Part shown: positions 62,315 to 64,000 of the stretch, one piece after another
Layout: every line of letters starts with the position of its first letter
Numbering within the stretch: the stretch's first letter is position 1
Assembly: GCF_022014595.1 (NCBI RefSeq)
Contig: NZ_CP091740.1
Span: 2,716,200-2,780,199 of the forward strand
Length of the DNA stretch: 64,000 nt
Source of the DNA: Solitalea lacus
GTDB lineage: Bacteria; Bacteroidota; Bacteroidia; Sphingobacteriales; Sphingobacteriaceae
Direction: 5' to 3'
The notes under the pieces: generated by a model
What the model saw: the letters and a program-made list of their open reading frames with translations, nothing else
What the model was told of the DNA's origin: nothing
Databases searched by the model: none
Program-made: the position numbers and the translations under genes

Positions 62315-63252
62315 TGAGAACCGAAGTGACAATAACGCTGCCTGAACGTTTTTCGGATAATTTTGGAGAACCCATTCAGCATATATTCAACTTGCTTATA
62401 CAGTTAAATAGTGCAGTATTTCAACGTAATTTTACCTTAGATTATGGTAATGCAAAATTCACACATCCCTTTTATTCTCTGGCACTCCCTTTAATTAAGA
62501 AAAAGTTCGAACGTAAAGGGTATAACATTCAGATCTCTAGTGTTTTTGAAAAGGCGAATGTATCGGATTATATGTCTCGTATCGGATTCCCATTGGGTGT
62601 TGATCCTGAGAATATTCCTCAGCAGCAACTCGGTGATTACTTAATGCAGTTTCAAGATAAAAGCTATCTTCCGATTATTAATTTCCCAACAGGAAGCAGT
62701 ACTCAAGTTGCGGAAATTAGGGATAAGTTTCTAAGCGCATTAAATAATTTAATTGCAAAACAATGTGGCTTATCCGGCTCAATTAAAACTGCAGTCATGT
62801 ATTTGATTGATGAAGCCGTAAACAATATATTGCACCATGCTAATGATGACAAAGGGTATCTTTTAGCGCAGTTTTATCGTTCAAAAGGGTATATTGATAT
62901 TGCAATTGGAGATATTGGAAGAACTCTATTGGAATCTTATCAAAATTTCGATAAGTATAAAAATGAAGTTACAAGCCACTTGCTTGCTATGGAAGCAGCC
63001 CTTGCAGGTAAGTCCACAAAGAGTAATAATGTAGATCGTGGCTATGGTATAAGTACTTCAAAGAAAATGTTGGTTGATGGAATAAACGGAAAGTATTTTT
63101 TATTTTCAGGTAATGTATTTACAATTCATACTTCAGAAACTGAAAATATAGTAGAATTGCCAGATCAAACTTTTTGGCAAGGCGTGCTTTTATTAATGCG
63201 AATACCAACTGTTGCTAGTTCAATATTCAATTATGTTGACTATTTAGAATAG
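62314..63252 (+). CDS. GHKL-type ATPase, anti-sigma/regulator-like
   Basis: A 312-residue protein whose second half is a GHKL (HATPase_c) domain. The N-box is LIDEAVNNILHHANDD (about 165-180), the G1-like box AIGDIGRTLLE (about 197-207), and the nucleotide-lid motif DRGYGISTSKKML (about 241-253). The N-terminal 150 residues are a separate alpha/beta domain that may sense or bind a partner. There is no histidine phospho-acceptor. It is coupled to hsdS by the TGATG overlap and followed after about 60 bases by a STAS-like gene. That pairing, GHKL plus STAS, is reminiscent of anti-sigma/anti-anti-sigma switches. Confidence 0.8.
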   Translation: MRTEVTITLPERFSDNFGEPIQHIFNLLIQLNSAVFQRNFTLDYGNAKFTHPFYSLALPLIKKKFERKGYNIQISSVFEKANVSDYMSRIGFPLGVDPENIPQQQLGDYLMQFQDKSYLPIINFPTGSSTQVAEIRDKFLSALNNLIAKQCGLSGSIKTAVMYLIDEAVNNILHHANDDKGYLLAQFYRSKGYIDIAIGDIGRTLLESYQNFDKYKNEVTSHLLAMEAALAGKSTKSNNVDRGYGISTSKKMLVDGINGKYFLFSGNVFTIHTSETENIVELPDQTFWQGVLLLMRIPTVASSIFNYVDYLE

Positions 63253-63277
63253 AAATGGTTTTTTGGCCAGTTTTAGT

Positions 63278-63285
63278 TATCTTTG
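63278..63285 (+). promoter_or_regulatory. Bacteroidota-type -7 box before the STAS-like gene
   Basis: TATCTTTG fits TAnnTTTG and is 27 bases from the ATG at 63313. It would let the STAS-like gene be expressed separately from the upstream ATPase gene. Confidence 0.6.
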
Positions 63286-63312
63286 TAACCCTTAGAAAAA
63301 AGAGAAGATGTT

Positions 63313-63669
63313 ATGATAGTTGCAGAAATTAGATTAACGGATCTTTTACCGAACACCTTAGATACTAGAGAAGGAGCCAGTAAATTGGTTCATGTAATTA
63401 AGGAAGAACTAAAAGATAATAACAAAATTGAATTAGATTTCTCTGATGTAGTTTTTATGTCTCGATCTTTTGCTGATCAATTTCATAAAGAAATTAATAC
63501 AGGTGATAATAAATTTGATATTGTGTTTAAGAACATAGATTATAGTATTACCGAAATGCTGGCAATTGTTTCTAAGACACAAACACACAGGAAACCTATT
63601 AATAAATCATATCAAGTGCTATCATTCAATGAATTGAGTAAAATGAGTGATTTTATTTATGCCTGGTAA
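63313..63669 (+). CDS. STAS-like (DUF4325) protein
   Basis: A 118-residue single-domain protein of the STAS-like DUF4325 group. TREGASKLVHVIKEEL is followed by NKIELDFSDVVFMSRSFADQ, in which the core strand and the serine-containing turn of STAS domains can be seen. DUF4325 proteins are usually found near GHKL ATPases, as here. They may act as anti-anti-sigma-like switches; here the partner is presumably the ATPase 60 bases upstream. It has its own promoter and is followed by a terminator. Confidence 0.82.
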   Translation: MIVAEIRLTDLLPNTLDTREGASKLVHVIKEELKDNNKIELDFSDVVFMSRSFADQFHKEINTGDNKFDIVFKNIDYSITEMLAIVSKTQTHRKPINKSYQVLSFNELSKMSDFIYAW

Positions 63670-63684
63670 AAACTTATAAGAAAA

Positions 63685-63707
63685 CTGCTCCCTAGAGCAG
63701 CTTTTTT
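63685..63707 (+). terminator. terminator after the STAS-like gene
   Basis: CTGCTC and GAGCAG form a 6-bp stem with a 4-base loop, followed by CTTTTTTT. It lies 15 bases past the stop. Confidence 0.85.
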
Positions 63708-64000
63708 TCTAAAAATTAGATATGCGTTTGCGGCCTGAAATACTCGTGTTCCTTGATGAATGGGCTGTATTTCACCCTTTCAGCCTTAGCCTACAAGTAT
63801 AAGTCACCAACATTGTTATAGAATTATATTTTTTTCTTCGTGCTCAGGGCAACAACCGTTGGTTCTTAATGAAATAAATCAGTTTTATTTACAGGATTGA
63901 TAATCACCAATAAAAGCCCGATCTTTATATTACTTTGAGACAGCCTTATTGATGGCTGAGCTCGTTCAAACGCTTGTGGTAATATGCCTCAAGCGTTTGC
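63708..64000. other. gene-free end of the window
   Basis: About 290 bases with no frame of coding character and no clear repeat. The nearest structure is the terminator before it. Confidence 0.4.

Overview
The window looks like chromosomal DNA from a member of the Bacteroidota, most likely of the Sphingobacteriaceae or a close relative. The evidence is the TAnnTTTG type of -7 promoter box in front of several genes, a type III glutamine synthetase, a GH3-family protein, an Amj-family flippase, DUF932 and Crp/Fnr remnants of the kind found in Bacteroidota integrative elements, and insertion sequences typical of this phylum (ISAon1, IS1380, IS1634, IS66, an IS21-like and an ISL3-like element). 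Host genes are AT-rich. The transposons and the 43-50 kb operon read visibly richer in GC.

Layout. 1-1.93 kb: the 3' end of an unknown gene and a metallo-beta-lactamase-fold hydrolase. 2.0-6.87 kb: an IS21 element with a complete ISL3 element nested in its right end, both with readable target duplications. 6.88-8.6 kb: debris, namely amidohydrolase and winged-helix remnants, an intact RES-domain toxin-like gene and the 3' end of an HsdS gene. 8.8-11.68 kb: an IS4-type element split by an IS1380 element. 11.8-13.6 kb: two unknown genes. 13.67-15.1 kb: an ISAon1-type element. 15.1-23.7 kb: the ordinary chromosomal backbone, with tRNA-Leu, hscB, rseP, dxr, GH3, a GyrI-like protein, a DUF998 membrane protein and an ABC-F ATPase. 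23.9-29.9 kb: broken DUF1254 and superoxide dismutase genes, an IS66 element that truncates a repeat protein, small envelope proteins and amj. 30.2-37.2 kb: tRNA-Arg, type III glutamine synthetase, a second (frameshifted) IS1380 copy, GNAT, Dabb, a previously uncalled 47-residue membrane peptide and an alpha/beta hydrolase. 37.5-41.6 kb: a YncE/alkaline-phosphatase fusion gene broken by an IS1634-type element with a 50-bp target duplication.

43-51.3 kb is the most unusual part. A tightly coupled three-gene operon encodes two very large proteins I do not recognise and a caspase-fold protease with a C-terminal peptidoglycan-binding-like domain. An integron-integrase-like recombinase is transcribed divergently from it, with a long inverted repeat in between. 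This is the best candidate here for an undescribed system.

51.4-64 kb is a mobile-element and defence-island region. It holds IS110 debris, DUF932, a broken Crp/Fnr gene, a nucleotidyltransferase/HTH pair resembling type IV toxin-antitoxin modules, a metallophosphoesterase, an IS110-family element with candidate structured RNA on both sides of its gene, a coupled HEPN protein plus unknown 565-residue protein, an XRE regulator with a premature stop, the C-terminal end of an HsdS specificity subunit, and a GHKL ATPase translationally coupled to that fragment followed by a STAS-like protein. At least six of the genes or elements are broken by insertion, frameshift or nonsense mutation, so the region has been a landing site for transposition over a long time.
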